From [Bacillus] enclensis (lineage in GTDB: Bacteria; Bacillota; Bacilli; Bacillales; Bacillaceae_B): DNA of 52,599 nucleotides. Below are positions 28,773-37,222 of this stretch, one piece after another. The position numbers and the translations under genes were made by a program. Location of the stretch: contig NZ_KQ758493.1 in NCBI RefSeq assembly GCF_001456935.1, forward strand, positions 1 through 52,599. Direction: 5' to 3'. The notes beneath the pieces were generated by a model, which saw nothing but the letters and a program-made list of their open reading frames with translations, was not told where the DNA came from and searched no databases. Every line of letters begins with the position of its first letter. Position 1 is the stretch's first letter.

Positions 28773-29486
28773 ATGTATATAAATCAACCCTTAAAAATTT
28801 ATTTTAAAAATATAGAGTCTATCTTGCTCATTTCTTTTTTAGTGCTATTACCTGCATTGCTTTTTCATAACTATGTAGTAAATGTTTGCTATTACATTGC
28901 AACCGTCTACGGAGTACCGTTTTTTGGAGATTTGTCCAACATTTTATTTCTTTTAGTCCTATTTACGATTTGTCAAACCCCCTTTATTACCTACACATTT
29001 GGTGAAATAAATGATAAAGAAAATAAGCTGAAACTATCACTAGGGATGTTCATGAAATATGGTTTTTCTGTATTTTTATTTGCGATCCTTTATACAGTTT
29101 TAAGCATTTTAGGACTCTTAGCTTTCGTGATACCAGGTATCTTAATCATGGTGTTTTTATTTCCTTTACCTTATATCACTGTGTTAAAGGATCAGCCAAT
29201 AAGGAAAGTATGGAGAACCGCCTTCTTATTAGCTAAGAAGCATTTCTTTAAACTATTGATGTTACTTGTATCAATCTCTCTTATTGAAATGCTCCTGGGT
29301 TACGCGGTAAATATAGGAATTTCTTTTATTACACAAAACACATTGGCTTTCGTCATTTGTAATATGCTTATTAATCTATTACTTTTTCCACTGCTAATTA
29401 TCATCGTTTCAGCAAATATAAAAAAATGGTACGACATGGCTGATTTTCATTCTGAAAAGATACAGAGTCGTGAAGTATCTGTGTAA
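28773..29486 (+). CDS. Polytopic membrane protein (YciC/DUF975-like topology)
   Basis: 237 residues with about six membrane segments, RBS TTGAGGA. The motif LLAFVIPGILIMVFLFPLPYI resembles the conserved PGI helix of YciC/DUF975 membrane proteins, but the match is by eye. No catalytic residues recognised. Followed within 14 bases by the TadE-like pseudopilin, so it probably works with the pilus locus. Confidence 0.65.
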   Translation: MYINQPLKIYFKNIESILLISFLVLLPALLFHNYVVNVCYYIATVYGVPFFGDLSNILFLLVLFTICQTPFITYTFGEINDKENKLKLSLGMFMKYGFSVFLFAILYTVLSILGLLAFVIPGILIMVFLFPLPYITVLKDQPIRKVWRTAFLLAKKHFFKLLMLLVSISLIEMLLGYAVNIGISFITQNTLAFVICNMLINLLLFPLLIIIVSANIKKWYDMADFHSEKIQSREVSV

Positions 29487-29500
29487 CAGGAGATGGAATC

Positions 29501-29902
29501 ATGCTTAAAAGACTTTTAAAAAATGATAAAGGCTCGATAAGTCTGGAGTTTATAGGAGTCTTGCCTTTTTTCTTCCTGTTTATGCTGCTGGTTTTTCAAG
29601 GGTTTGTACTAGGATACGCCTTGATTACCTCACAATCAGCAGTTAATGAAGCAGCAAAGGTATACGCAGAAGGAGATACACTTACAGAATCTAAACAAGC
29701 AGCCCAGAAGATAGTAGGGAATAGCTCTTATTTAACCTTGAATAGTCTAACTATCCCATCTCAAGAAAGTGATGGGGATTTCGAAGTTAGAGCAAATGTG
29801 TCGATTGACTTAATGTTTATACCTGATAAGTGGAAGAGTATTTCTTCCATTACGTTTAACCAGTCTGCGAGCAGTAGGGTGATTGACAGTGAATTTAATT
29901 AA
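29501..29902 (+). CDS. TadE-like pseudopilin
   Basis: 133 residues, RBS AGGAGATGG. N-terminus KNDKG|SISLEFIG has the prepilin cleavage glycine and Glu at mature position 5, then a hydrophobic helix (VLPFFFLFMLLVFQGFVLGYAL) and a TadE-type EAAKVYAEG helix. TadE pseudopilins prime or tip the Flp pilus. Overlaps the next gene by 14 bases. Confidence 0.83.
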   Translation: MLKRLLKNDKGSISLEFIGVLPFFFLFMLLVFQGFVLGYALITSQSAVNEAAKVYAEGDTLTESKQAAQKIVGNSSYLTLNSLTIPSQESDGDFEVRANVSIDLMFIPDKWKSISSITFNQSASSRVIDSEFN

Positions 29903-30548
29903 GAATAATAGAGGGCATATTAGTATATTGATGATTTGGCTGCTTCTCTTAACCGGTTTGATTATTGTCTTCTCTGTAAATATAATGGGCGCGTTTGCAG
30001 TAAAACAGCAAGCATCGACAGCTTCTCAACAAGCTGCTTTAACCGCAACCGATATTGTTTACGATTATACTTTGGACGGTGTAAAGAAATATGATGAGAC
30101 ACTAATAGGAATTGGAAAAGGGTTAATTGAAGGAAAATCGATAGAAAAGAAAATTCAAGACCGAAAAGAAGAATATGTGTGGAACAGTGATGTTTCTGAA
30201 AGCAAGGCATTAAGACTCTCGGTCAATGAGGTTCTTATTGAAGAAATTCCCGGCAACGACAAATTAAAAGATGCTATAAAAAAAGAAGTTAACAACGCTG
30301 TAAATGAAATCCCCGGTAACGTTTCAAGTAAACTTTCTTCAAATAGCGTTAGTTCTTCTGACTACAAAGTAAAACTTTTTGATAATGATCAACGGGTTGT
30401 AATTGAAGGGACCGGTAAGTTTAACTCAGTTGAAGCTGACAATTTTATTGGAAGCTTTACAAAGAATATTAAACAAGTTTCAAAAGGTCCAAGAATTCCA
30501 TTTATTAAAGAATTGGATTTTAATAATCAAATAATATCTTCTAATTAA
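29889..30548 (+). CDS. TadF/TadG-like pseudopilin
   Basis: 219 residues from GTG 29889 (AGGGTGA spaced 6; TTG 29883 is possible). N-terminus NNRG|HISILMIW resembles a prepilin site, though the usual Glu at position 5 is replaced by L. A helix follows (LLLTGLIIVFSVNIMGAFAV), then QQASTASQQAALTATD, the typical Tad_N/TadE-F start, and a soluble domain. Starts inside tadE, so coupled. No VWA domain is present, unlike proteobacterial TadG. Confidence 0.75.
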   Translation: MNLIKNNRGHISILMIWLLLLTGLIIVFSVNIMGAFAVKQQASTASQQAALTATDIVYDYTLDGVKKYDETLIGIGKGLIEGKSIEKKIQDRKEEYVWNSDVSESKALRLSVNEVLIEEIPGNDKLKDAIKKEVNNAVNEIPGNVSSKLSSNSVSSSDYKVKLFDNDQRVVIEGTGKFNSVEADNFIGSFTKNIKQVSKGPRIPFIKELDFNNQIISSN

Positions 30549-30568
30549 TTTCCGAGGAGAGTTGTAGC

Positions 30569-30775
30569 ATGTCTAAAAAAGAAAAACGCTGGAGAAGGTT
30601 CTACTTATTCTTGATGATTTTCTTCTACGCCATATATGTACCGGTATCAGTAATAGAGTGGCTGGCAGGAGACGGCGGACTTCCTCTCACAGCAGTTATA
30701 GTGGGAATTGCGTTGCCATATATGCGAAAGAACCATATTCAACAGATTCAGATGAAAGAAAATACGGGAGCTTGA
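30569..30775 (+). CDS. Small two-helix membrane protein
   Basis: 68 residues, RBS GAGGAGAG. Basic N-terminus (KKEKRWRRF), a membrane helix YLFLMIFFYAIYVPVSVIEW and a second GLPLTAVIVGIALPY. No family recognised. Ends 7 bases into a terminator hairpin. It closes the pilus gene run. Confidence 0.65.
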   Translation: MSKKEKRWRRFYLFLMIFFYAIYVPVSVIEWLAGDGGLPLTAVIVGIALPYMRKNHIQQIQMKENTGA

Positions 30776-30798
30776 ATATCTATGTTCAAGCTCTTTTT
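30768..30798 (+). terminator. Terminator overlapping the small membrane gene
   Basis: GAGCTTGAA, eight-base loop, TTCAAGCTC and five T; its left arm overlaps the final codons of the small gene. Confidence 0.75.
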
Positions 30799-30850
30799 CA
30801 CAAGTCATTCCTTCCATTTTAAGGATATTCAGTAGAAAAGGAGATTTCAG

Positions 30851-31495
30851 ATGAATACTAAAAATAAATTATTTACGCTATTGCTCATTTTCATGGTAGG
30901 GTTGCTTGCAGCATGCAGTTCAGAAGAAGCAAGTTCTGAATCCAAAGATGAAAAAGATCAAAAAAAGAAAACCGAAGAAGTAAAAAAAGAATCTGAAGAG
31001 AGTAAAAAAGATGATGAGGGAAAAATAGGTGAAGAGAAAAGAGAAGACGATGAAGAAAAAAATGAAGAAAAAGTAGAAAAAGATGAGAGTTCTGGTGTGG
31101 AACCCAATCAATCTTCACCATCGGAACAACTTCCCTTTACTCGGATTAGTTTCTTCCACGATTATATGGCACCAGACCGTCAGCCAAACCCAGGAATTTG
31201 GATCTATACAAAGGAAAATCATCCGGATATGTTTGACGATGAGCAATATGATTGGGATAAGTACGATATGCTCTTGTGGCAGATTTCGGATGAAGAAATG
31301 AAAGGTAAGTCTTATAAAACTGATAGCCTTATGCTCAATGAGAATGAGATTGCGATTAAGGTTAATTTCTATTATGGAGAAACAGATCCTGAAGGAAAAT
31401 TCCCAAGACAATATCTCCTCGTTGAAAAAGGAATATTAGATGGTAAGACATTTAAAATTGAAACGATTGATGGGGAAAAGCTGTCACTGCAATAG
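30851..31495 (+). CDS. Lipoprotein with acidic/basic linker, unknown function
   Basis: 214 residues, RBS AAAAGGAGA. Signal peptide with lipobox LLAAC near residue 21, a ~70-residue K/E/D-rich linker, and a C-terminal folded part with several Y/D/W motifs (EQYDWDKYDMLLWQI, NEIAIKVNFYYGE). No family recognised. Comes right after the Tad run but in its own unit, with a terminator each side. Confidence 0.75.
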   Translation: MNTKNKLFTLLLIFMVGLLAACSSEEASSESKDEKDQKKKTEEVKKESEESKKDDEGKIGEEKREDDEEKNEEKVEKDESSGVEPNQSSPSEQLPFTRISFFHDYMAPDRQPNPGIWIYTKENHPDMFDDEQYDWDKYDMLLWQISDEEMKGKSYKTDSLMLNENEIAIKVNFYYGETDPEGKFPRQYLLVEKGILDGKTFKIETIDGEKLSLQ

Positions 31496-31522
31496 TTTAA
31501 ACCTCTTTCTATTCTCCTGGAA

Positions 31523-31553
31523 TAAAAGCTTGATACTATTTTCAAGCTTTTTC
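31523..31553 (+). terminator. Terminator after the lipoprotein gene
   Basis: AAAGCTTGA, loop TACTAT, TTTCAAGCTTTTT. Confidence 0.8.
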
Positions 31554-31641
31554 TATATAACCGAACTTCCATTTTAAGTAATATTTAAGATTCATAATAC
31601 CTATCCTTGGTATAAAGTGAAATTTATAAGGAATGATTTGA

Positions 31642-32055
31642 GTGAATGCAGTAGAAGCAAAGAAGCGAGTAAACTTAATGGGGATCCTTGCTTCAATTAG
31701 TCTGGGAATACAGCTATTGATTGTTATTGTTACCATAGGGGTTGGGCAGTCGATAATTCCTGGATTGAATATCTGGAGTTTTATTGATTTGGCAATCGGG
31801 CTCATATTAGTCATTTGGCTGTTTGCTAAGAAAAGCAGGACAGCAGCGATCGGTCTTCTCTTTATGTATCTATTAGCACAGGTTCTTATGCTATTTTCAT
31901 TAGAAAATACAACAGCGGGCTTTTGGACAGGTAGGTTAATTATGATGGCTTTATTCATCGCTGTATACTTTCGAGGTGTGCATGCAGCGTTTGTATACCA
32001 CCGCTTGAAAAATAAAAAAGACATAGATAGTACAACCGAATCCATATTTTTATAA
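31642..32055 (+). CDS. Four-helix membrane protein, unknown
   Basis: 137 residues from GTG 31642 (AAGGAA about 9 bases ahead). Four hydrophobic segments. No family recognised. Transcribed with the next three genes or separately; 55 bases separate it from the following membrane gene. Confidence 0.65.
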   Translation: MNAVEAKKRVNLMGILASISLGIQLLIVIVTIGVGQSIIPGLNIWSFIDLAIGLILVIWLFAKKSRTAAIGLLFMYLLAQVLMLFSLENTTAGFWTGRLIMMALFIAVYFRGVHAAFVYHRLKNKKDIDSTTESIFL

Positions 32056-32110
32056 ATATATATAAAACTTTACTAGTATAAATTTTATTCGCGCAATAGG
32101 AAGTGATTGT

Positions 32111-32692
32111 ATGACAACAAACAAACCAGTCCCCTTTAAAGAGAGCAGAATCTTTTCGACGACGTTTCTGCTGGTTTTAATGGGCTTTTTGGCAAGCTTT
32201 GTACCGTATGAAAACTGGTCGCTTCTAGCGGTGAATATGGGGCTCGCTGGATTATGCAGCATCCTATTTTTTGTTTTTTGGTTAAAGACCAAACATGAGA
32301 GTAAACGATATTTTTCTTTATTGTCCTATGTAATGATTATTGCTTTAGCCATCTACTTTGTCATTCCATTTTTTAGGGTGTTCGCTGGTCAACTTATCTC
32401 TTGGCTGGGAATGGTATTGATCATCATTATGATTATTTTGCCTTTCCTTAATAGGGAATCGATAGCAACAGGGTTTGTAAACCCTTCTAAAAATCTCGTT
32501 GGAAAGTACTTTTATACCGTTTTCACCTTGATCTTCGGGTTTGGAGTAATTTTCTTTTCTACCATAAACTTCTCCGAGAATCCTAATGCAATTGCCCTTT
32601 CGTCTTTCTTTTTCATTTTTGCTCTGTTATTCCTGTTTATAGCCCCAATAATGTTGATTAAGCCAAGTCGGGTAAAGGAGCTGGAGAAATGA
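32111..32692 (+). CDS. Six-helix membrane protein, paralogue 1
   Basis: 193 residues, RBS AGGAAGTGA, about six membrane segments. N-terminus has FKESRI and then a hydrophobic run, the same start as the next gene product (FKDSRI), so the two are diverged copies. Overlaps it by 4 bases (ATGA). Confidence 0.7.
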   Translation: MTTNKPVPFKESRIFSTTFLLVLMGFLASFVPYENWSLLAVNMGLAGLCSILFFVFWLKTKHESKRYFSLLSYVMIIALAIYFVIPFFRVFAGQLISWLGMVLIIIMIILPFLNRESIATGFVNPSKNLVGKYFYTVFTLIFGFGVIFFSTINFSENPNAIALSSFFFIFALLFLFIAPIMLIKPSRVKELEK

Positions 32693-33306
32693 TTCAGAAT
32701 GACGAATCGCGCTTGTTAGAGAAAAACGACCTATCCTTTAAGGATAGCCGGATCCTTCATGTGGCTGTTTCGATTGTGATTGTTACTTTTTTATTCAGTG
32801 CTCTACCAGAATGGTCGACACCTCAGTTTAAAGTAAATGCGGTGATTTCTTTCATATTAATGATGGTGATTGTTGTTTCTTGGAAGACGGTGGAGCTTAA
32901 AGTGAGGTGTTTTTCCATTCAGAGTTACTGCCTGATTTTCTGTTTGTCCCACTTATTTGCTCAGCCAATCATTAAATATTTCTGGCAAAAGGATAATACT
33001 GCCTGGATCTATTTTGCATCTTGTTGGATTGTCGGCTTTATCCTATTGCATTTTTTCAGGGAAGGTCTATTTCAGGCTTTTTCAAAGATCTATGAGAGCA
33101 AGTTTAGCAGTGGCTACCACATCGTTGTATTCAGCTTTTTGCTGTTGGTTCCACTATCCATTGGTGTTATGAAAGCCAAAGATCTGAATAGTAGCATAGG
33201 CTATGGAATCCTGCTTTATATCGGATCTATTTTACTCCTTATGACACTGCCAGCTTTCCTTAAAAAACCAGAAGACATCAACATAAATAGTTCTACTAAA
33301 TGTTAA
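32689..33306 (+). CDS. Six-helix membrane protein, paralogue 2
   Basis: 205 residues, about six membrane segments. Begins LSFKDSRILHVA, parallel to FKESRIFSTT in the preceding gene, followed by the matching hydrophobic pattern and a proline/tryptophan-containing loop. Overlaps the previous gene as ATGA, and the Spo0M-like gene starts 14 bases after its stop, so all three may be one operon. Confidence 0.7.
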   Translation: MIQNDESRLLEKNDLSFKDSRILHVAVSIVIVTFLFSALPEWSTPQFKVNAVISFILMMVIVVSWKTVELKVRCFSIQSYCLIFCLSHLFAQPIIKYFWQKDNTAWIYFASCWIVGFILLHFFREGLFQAFSKIYESKFSSGYHIVVFSFLLLVPLSIGVMKAKDLNSSIGYGILLYIGSILLLMTLPAFLKKPEDININSSTKC

Positions 33307-33320
33307 AAGGAGAGATCCCC

Positions 33321-34211
33321 ATGTTCAACAAACACAAAAAAGTCATGCGCAACGCTAAATTTAAAAAACTGATCACCAGGACAATCGGCCACGTCAAGGT
33401 GGACACTGTGCTGACTGAAGAGCGGGTGACGCCCGGTGGTACGCTTGTTGGTGAAATTCAGCTGTCGAGTAAGAAAGGGTTTAAAGAAATAGAGAAGGTA
33501 AGTGTTTCACTTATGCAGCAGTTCCCATTTTCTGATGATACGGTGGCTAATCTTTCTTTGATCACTGCTGAAATGAGATTGTCAGGGGAGCAGAAGGAGC
33601 TCAATGAGTTGGTATTGCCTTTCGAATTGAAAGTTCCTTATTTTACGCCGAAGAGTGCAGTAAACAGAAAATGCTGGATTCAGACGGACATTGATCTTCC
33701 TTATAAGCTTGATCCGAGGGATATGGATTTTATCGAGGTAAATGAACATCCACTTCTTCCATACGTAAATAAAATCGTGACGGAAGAGCTGGGGTTTGTG
33801 AAGACAAATAGAGAAGAAGTTATTCACTATCCGGGGTTCAAACCGAAATGGGTCATTGATAAAAAAATCCTGAACCATCCCCTTTATCCGATGCTATCAA
33901 GCAGACAGGTGCCTGTGGCTCACGAAATCGAATATTTCCCTCCGGAAGAGTTCAGGACTAAATATCGGGAGATCGAGTTTATATACGATATTAGCGAAAA
34001 CGGCATGGATTTATATGTAGAACTCCAATTTATCATCCCGAAAGAGATTGGCGGTTACTTCAAGCGTGCTGCCATAAGTGAAAGCGACCGGGATGAAAGA
34101 ATCCACAAGCTGTCTTTCATAAATGAAGAAATTGAGGACCCTGAGATCATCAAAAAGAAGCTGATGGAACTCCTTGAAAACACAGAACTACCTGATGAAT
34201 TACGAGTTTAA
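33321..34211 (+). CDS. Spo0M-like sporulation-control protein
   Basis: 296 residues from ATG 33321 (AAAAGGAGAG). N-terminal arrestin-like region with VKVDTVLTEERVTPGGTLVGEIQL, the Spo0M signature, and a long C-terminal part. Slightly longer than B. subtilis Spo0M (~258 residues). Spo0M is a scaffold affecting sporulation and cell-division timing, with no known enzyme activity. Family call is good; the exact role is not. Confidence 0.82.
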   Translation: MFNKHKKVMRNAKFKKLITRTIGHVKVDTVLTEERVTPGGTLVGEIQLSSKKGFKEIEKVSVSLMQQFPFSDDTVANLSLITAEMRLSGEQKELNELVLPFELKVPYFTPKSAVNRKCWIQTDIDLPYKLDPRDMDFIEVNEHPLLPYVNKIVTEELGFVKTNREEVIHYPGFKPKWVIDKKILNHPLYPMLSSRQVPVAHEIEYFPPEEFRTKYREIEFIYDISENGMDLYVELQFIIPKEIGGYFKRAAISESDRDERIHKLSFINEEIEDPEIIKKKLMELLENTELPDELRV

Positions 34212-34290
34212 TCAAACGTTTGTTTAAAAATCTTGATAACTGAATACAAAGTTTTGAAGAGGCTGGGACAAAGGTGATTATTTAAGTCAC

Positions 34291-34337
34291 ACCCTAACTA
34301 AATTGCATGTGATAAGGCGAATTAGTTCGGGTTTTTA
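34291..34337 (+). terminator. Terminator after the Spo0M-like gene
   Basis: ACCCTAACTAAATT and AATTAGTTCGGGT form a stem followed by TTTTT. It lies inside the TIR-bounded element. Confidence 0.7.
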
Positions 34338-34370
34338 TTCTACACTTAGGAGTTTAGCTATTTCCAGCGA

Positions 34371-34490
34371 TTGATTGGAGTGCAAGACGAAGACTCCTGC
34401 GGGAAGAGTAGCTTATGTGAGACCCCGCAGGCTTGCCGAGGTGGCTCACGGGCTACCCGCGGAAAGCGAAGTCTTGCACGGAAATCAATA
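34371..34490. repeat. Interspersed palindromic repeat family A, copy 3
   Basis: TTGATTGGAGTGCAAGACGA to CACGGAAATCAA, with the intact target-like core AGACTCCTGCGGG at about 34390. Closest in sequence to the interrupted copy 4. Confidence 0.87.
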
Positions 34491-34565
34491 GCGGTATTTA
34501 GAGCCCTCTCTTAAGCTGTGCGGTTTAAGGTGGTGAAATTCAGTTTGTCTCAGGCTCTTCAAGTA

Positions 34566-35252
34566 CTAATATTTCTTTTCAATCTTCTGCTTTATGGTCT
34601 CAATTTTTTCAGGAACTACATACAAATAGTCAATCAAACCTTCTAACAGCTCGATCAGCAGTTCTGCTGTTTTGTCATCTACCTCTTTTTCCAGCTCGAG
34701 CATTTGGAAAAATGGAGTGTCCGGACGGGTGAGTTGGCTTAATGTTTGAATGGGCGATGATAAATCAACATTCTTTGGCAGCTGCTCAAACTGTTCGGAT
34801 AATGTCTGGCTTTTTGCTTTATCCGTATTCAGGTTTTTCACTAAACTTTCAAGAACCCGCTTGGTCATGACGGCTGTGGCTGAGTGATCATTCGACTGAT
34901 TCACATTTAATGCTGAACGATAGGACCTTACAAGATCTTGTGAAATCCGCTTGTTGTCTTGAATTTTATCAAGAGGGCCATTTGTTGCAGTTGGATCATA
35001 GACGTGGATGGTGACTTCTTTCGTTTGTTTCGATGAGTCTTCCTTGATCATTAGAATAAAAGTAGAGGGTTTTTTGCACACAGAACAAATTCCCTCTGAA
35101 AAAACACCGGTCTTAATCTGATAAAAGTTGGCTTTTAATGAAAACTCTCCTTGTTTACGACAACCCGGGCACTGTGTCCGGACCTTTTTTGGTACTTTTA
35201 AATATCCATACTGAGTAGATGATACTATCGATCCTGGCGTAATTTCTCTCAT
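34566..35252 (-). CDS. Zinc-ribbon-like protein, unknown
   Basis: 228 residues. N-terminal two CxxC pairs (CPGC and CSVC, about residues 28-60) suggest a zinc ribbon. C-terminal ~80 residues are helical and acidic, reminiscent of DUF4145 (ELIEL...DYLY), by eye only. Preceded on its strand by GGAGGTTGAAA. Placed between repeat elements A3 and the IS110 element; no neighbours in a shared unit. Function not recognised. Confidence 0.7.
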   Translation of the reverse strand: MREITPGSIVSSTQYGYLKVPKKVRTQCPGCRKQGEFSLKANFYQIKTGVFSEGICSVCKKPSTFILMIKEDSSKQTKEVTIHVYDPTATNGPLDKIQDNKRISQDLVRSYRSALNVNQSNDHSATAVMTKRVLESLVKNLNTDKAKSQTLSEQFEQLPKNVDLSSPIQTLSQLTRPDTPFFQMLELEKEVDDKTAELLIELLEGLIDYLYVVPEKIETIKQKIEKKY

Positions 35253-35637
35253 TTCAACCTCCTAAACAGCAAAGATTTTTTCGTTTTATTGTAAAAGTAT
35301 GAAAAATCATACAATTACTTCTATATAAAATTATAACTTTATAAATCTGGACAACAAGCTTCAATAAATGGAAAATGAAACCAATAGTTAGAGGGGATAA
35401 AAATTATCAAGAAGTGTCTATTAAAATGATTCGAAAATAATGGTCAAAATAATGGGGTGCTTTCAATTGGAAATAATACAAAACTCTCTTTCAAGGGAGG
35501 TTTGCAGAAAGAAGAAATGTGACATTGTCTGTAATCTTTTATTTAATCAAACGTTTGTTTAAAAGCTTGAAGAAAGTCTTCAAGCTTTTAAATTTGAAGG
35601 TTTTAGTACACCAACCATTATTTTGGTCTATTCCCAG
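35253..35637. other. AT-rich spacer with duplicated ATCAAACGTTTG segment and hairpin
   Basis: TTTAATCAAACGTTTGTTTAAAA at about 35542-35564 is shared with 34206-34228 (beside the Spo0M stop); the central CAAACGTTTG is palindromic, as for TetR-type operators. Then a perfect 13-base stem AAAAGCTTGAAGA / TCTTCAAGCTTTT (35561-35589). No gene seen. Confidence 0.5.
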
Positions 35638-35785
35638 CGATTGATTGGAGTGCAAGACAAAGACTCCTACCATGAAAATAAAGTTCTATAATATGGAAAA
35701 ACGGCAATACTAAAGAAGACGCAGCTCATTCTTCTTTTTTTAGGGAGAGCGTCTTATTCAAATTTCTAGTGAGTTGGAGAATGAT

Positions 35786-37009
35786 TTAAGATGCGCTTGG
35801 TTCCTCAAGTGTCACTGTGTAACCTAATCCCTCTAACCTACGTAGTGAATGCCTGACAATGGATTGTTGTTTTTGTTTATCAAAGTAATCTTCTCCTAAA
35901 TCTACATACATTTCTTTTCGAGTTAAGAGATAGTAGGAGATTCGCAACATGGCATGGGCTACAACGATTCCTGCGCGCTTTTTACCTTTCCGTGAAGCCG
36001 TTCTTCGGTAAAGGGCGCCAAGATAGTTTTTGGATCCACGAACAGAATGAGCTGCTTCAATTAGTGATGATTTAAGGTATTTGTTTCCGTTCATGATTTT
36101 AGACGACTTTCGTTTTCCCGCACTTTGATTATTCCCCGGAACCAATCCTGCCCATGAACACATTTGAGGTGCAGTAGGAAATTGTTCCTTAATATTTGTG
36201 CCAAGTTCGGCTATCATTTGTTCCGCCACTTTTTTCCCAATCCCAGGAATGGAATCTAAACGTTCTATGTCTTCTTGAGATTCTTCCATCCTTTTCTCAA
36301 TCTCGATATCGAGTTTATCGACTTGATCGGTCAGGAAATCGATATGATCCAGTATCGTTTTGATCATGAAGCGTTGATGATCTTGAATATATCCTTGAAG
36401 CGCAAGTTTCAATTCATCTTTTTTCTTTTTCATAACGCCCCTCGCAAGGTTTGATAATTCTTCAACATCATCATTTCCCTCAGCCAGGGAACGAAGCATA
36501 TCACGCCCAGAGACACCCAATACGTCAGAAACAACAGACCCAAGCTTGATATTCGCTCCTTCTAGCACTTTGTGAATTCGATTCTGTTGTCTGGCACGCT
36601 CTTCAATAATGCTCCGGCGATATCGAACAAGTTCTCGTAATTCACGCTGATTTCGATCAGGGATATAACTGGAATTAAGCAATCCATGACGAAGAAGTTT
36701 GGCAATCCATTCGGCATCTTTTACATCGGTCTTACGACCTGGAACAGCTTTAATATGTTGGGCATTCACAACGAAAAATTCAATCTCTTCTGCTTCTAGC
36801 AGGTTGACAATAGGTTTCCAGTACACACTGGTGCTTTCCATTGCCACATGGGTACACTTATGTTTCTTAACCCAGTCCACCAACTCGATTAAATAAATGG
36901 TTTTAGTTGAAAACGTCTCAATCTCCTTTCCTTCTGGTGTAATGGCGCAAGCCGTAATGGTATCTTTGTGGACATCCAAACCACAAGCATTCTCAATGAC
37001 AATATCCAT
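35786..37009 (-). CDS. IS110-family transposase (DEDD/RuvC-like recombinase)
   Basis: 407 residues from ATG 37009, preceded by AAAGGATG; a longer frame from 37057 reads into non-coding element sequence. RuvC-like DEDD motif: GLDVHKDTI, VAMESTSVYW, and KTDVKDAEWIAKLL. C-terminal Tnp_20 domain has IPGIGKKVAEQMIAELG and SWAGLVPGNNQSAGKRKSS. It recombines without classical TIRs, guided by a bridge RNA in characterised members. Frame looks intact, so the element may be active. Confidence 0.95.
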   Translation of the reverse strand: MDIVIENACGLDVHKDTITACAITPEGKEIETFSTKTIYLIELVDWVKKHKCTHVAMESTSVYWKPIVNLLEAEEIEFFVVNAQHIKAVPGRKTDVKDAEWIAKLLRHGLLNSSYIPDRNQRELRELVRYRRSIIEERARQQNRIHKVLEGANIKLGSVVSDVLGVSGRDMLRSLAEGNDDVEELSNLARGVMKKKKDELKLALQGYIQDHQRFMIKTILDHIDFLTDQVDKLDIEIEKRMEESQEDIERLDSIPGIGKKVAEQMIAELGTNIKEQFPTAPQMCSWAGLVPGNNQSAGKRKSSKIMNGNKYLKSSLIEAAHSVRGSKNYLGALYRRTASRKGKKRAGIVVAHAMLRISYYLLTRKEMYVDLGEDYFDKQKQQSIVRHSLRRLEGLGYTVTLEEPSAS

Positions 37010-37059
37010 TGAAAACATCCTTTCTACGGCGGAAAATTGTAGAGGCTGGCGCAACAACC

Positions 37060-37222
37060 AGAATAGGGTTAATCTACCATGAGTGCTTCCCGTAAGGGAG
37101 CAACAATCTGTGATGCACCGTGGTCGAAGGAGTCAGACTGCGGGTAGGGCTCTCACGCACCAAGGAGTCTCGACCTTCCTCATCCAGCCGTAGCACAAGT
37201 ATGGCCACCTAATAACCATTTT
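37060..37222 (-). ncRNA. Candidate bridge RNA of the IS110 element
   Basis: Upstream of the transposase. Minus-strand RNA has a stem GGTCGA (37175-37170) / TCGACC (37127-37122) closing a large loop. Within it AGACTCCT (37170-37163) equals the left flank 35661-35668, and the other side is complementary to the right flank GACTGCGGG (37136-37144 equals 37265-37273). A second hairpin region contains the complement of CTACCATGA (37074-37082), which equals the left end with core (35667-35675). A possible fourth match, TGGATGA (37260-37266), lies at 37180-37186, outside the second loop. Boundaries are estimates. Confidence 0.7.

Larger units (their letters stand above)
34254..34562. repeat. Composite element with 19-bp terminal inverted repeats, containing family A copy 3
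   Basis: Ends TTGAAGAGGCTGGGACAAA (34254-34272) and TTTGTCTCAGGCTCTTCAA (34544-34562) are inverted repeats with 17 of 19 matches. Inside are a terminator-like hairpin (34291-34337) and a family A copy (34371-34490). Looks like a non-autonomous mobile element (MITE-like) or a nested insertion, with no ORF of its own. Confidence 0.65.

Noticed and set aside
37010..37057. Longer N-terminus for the IS110 transposase
   Set aside because: No RBS, and a clear AAAGGA precedes the ATG at 37009 with the conserved family start.
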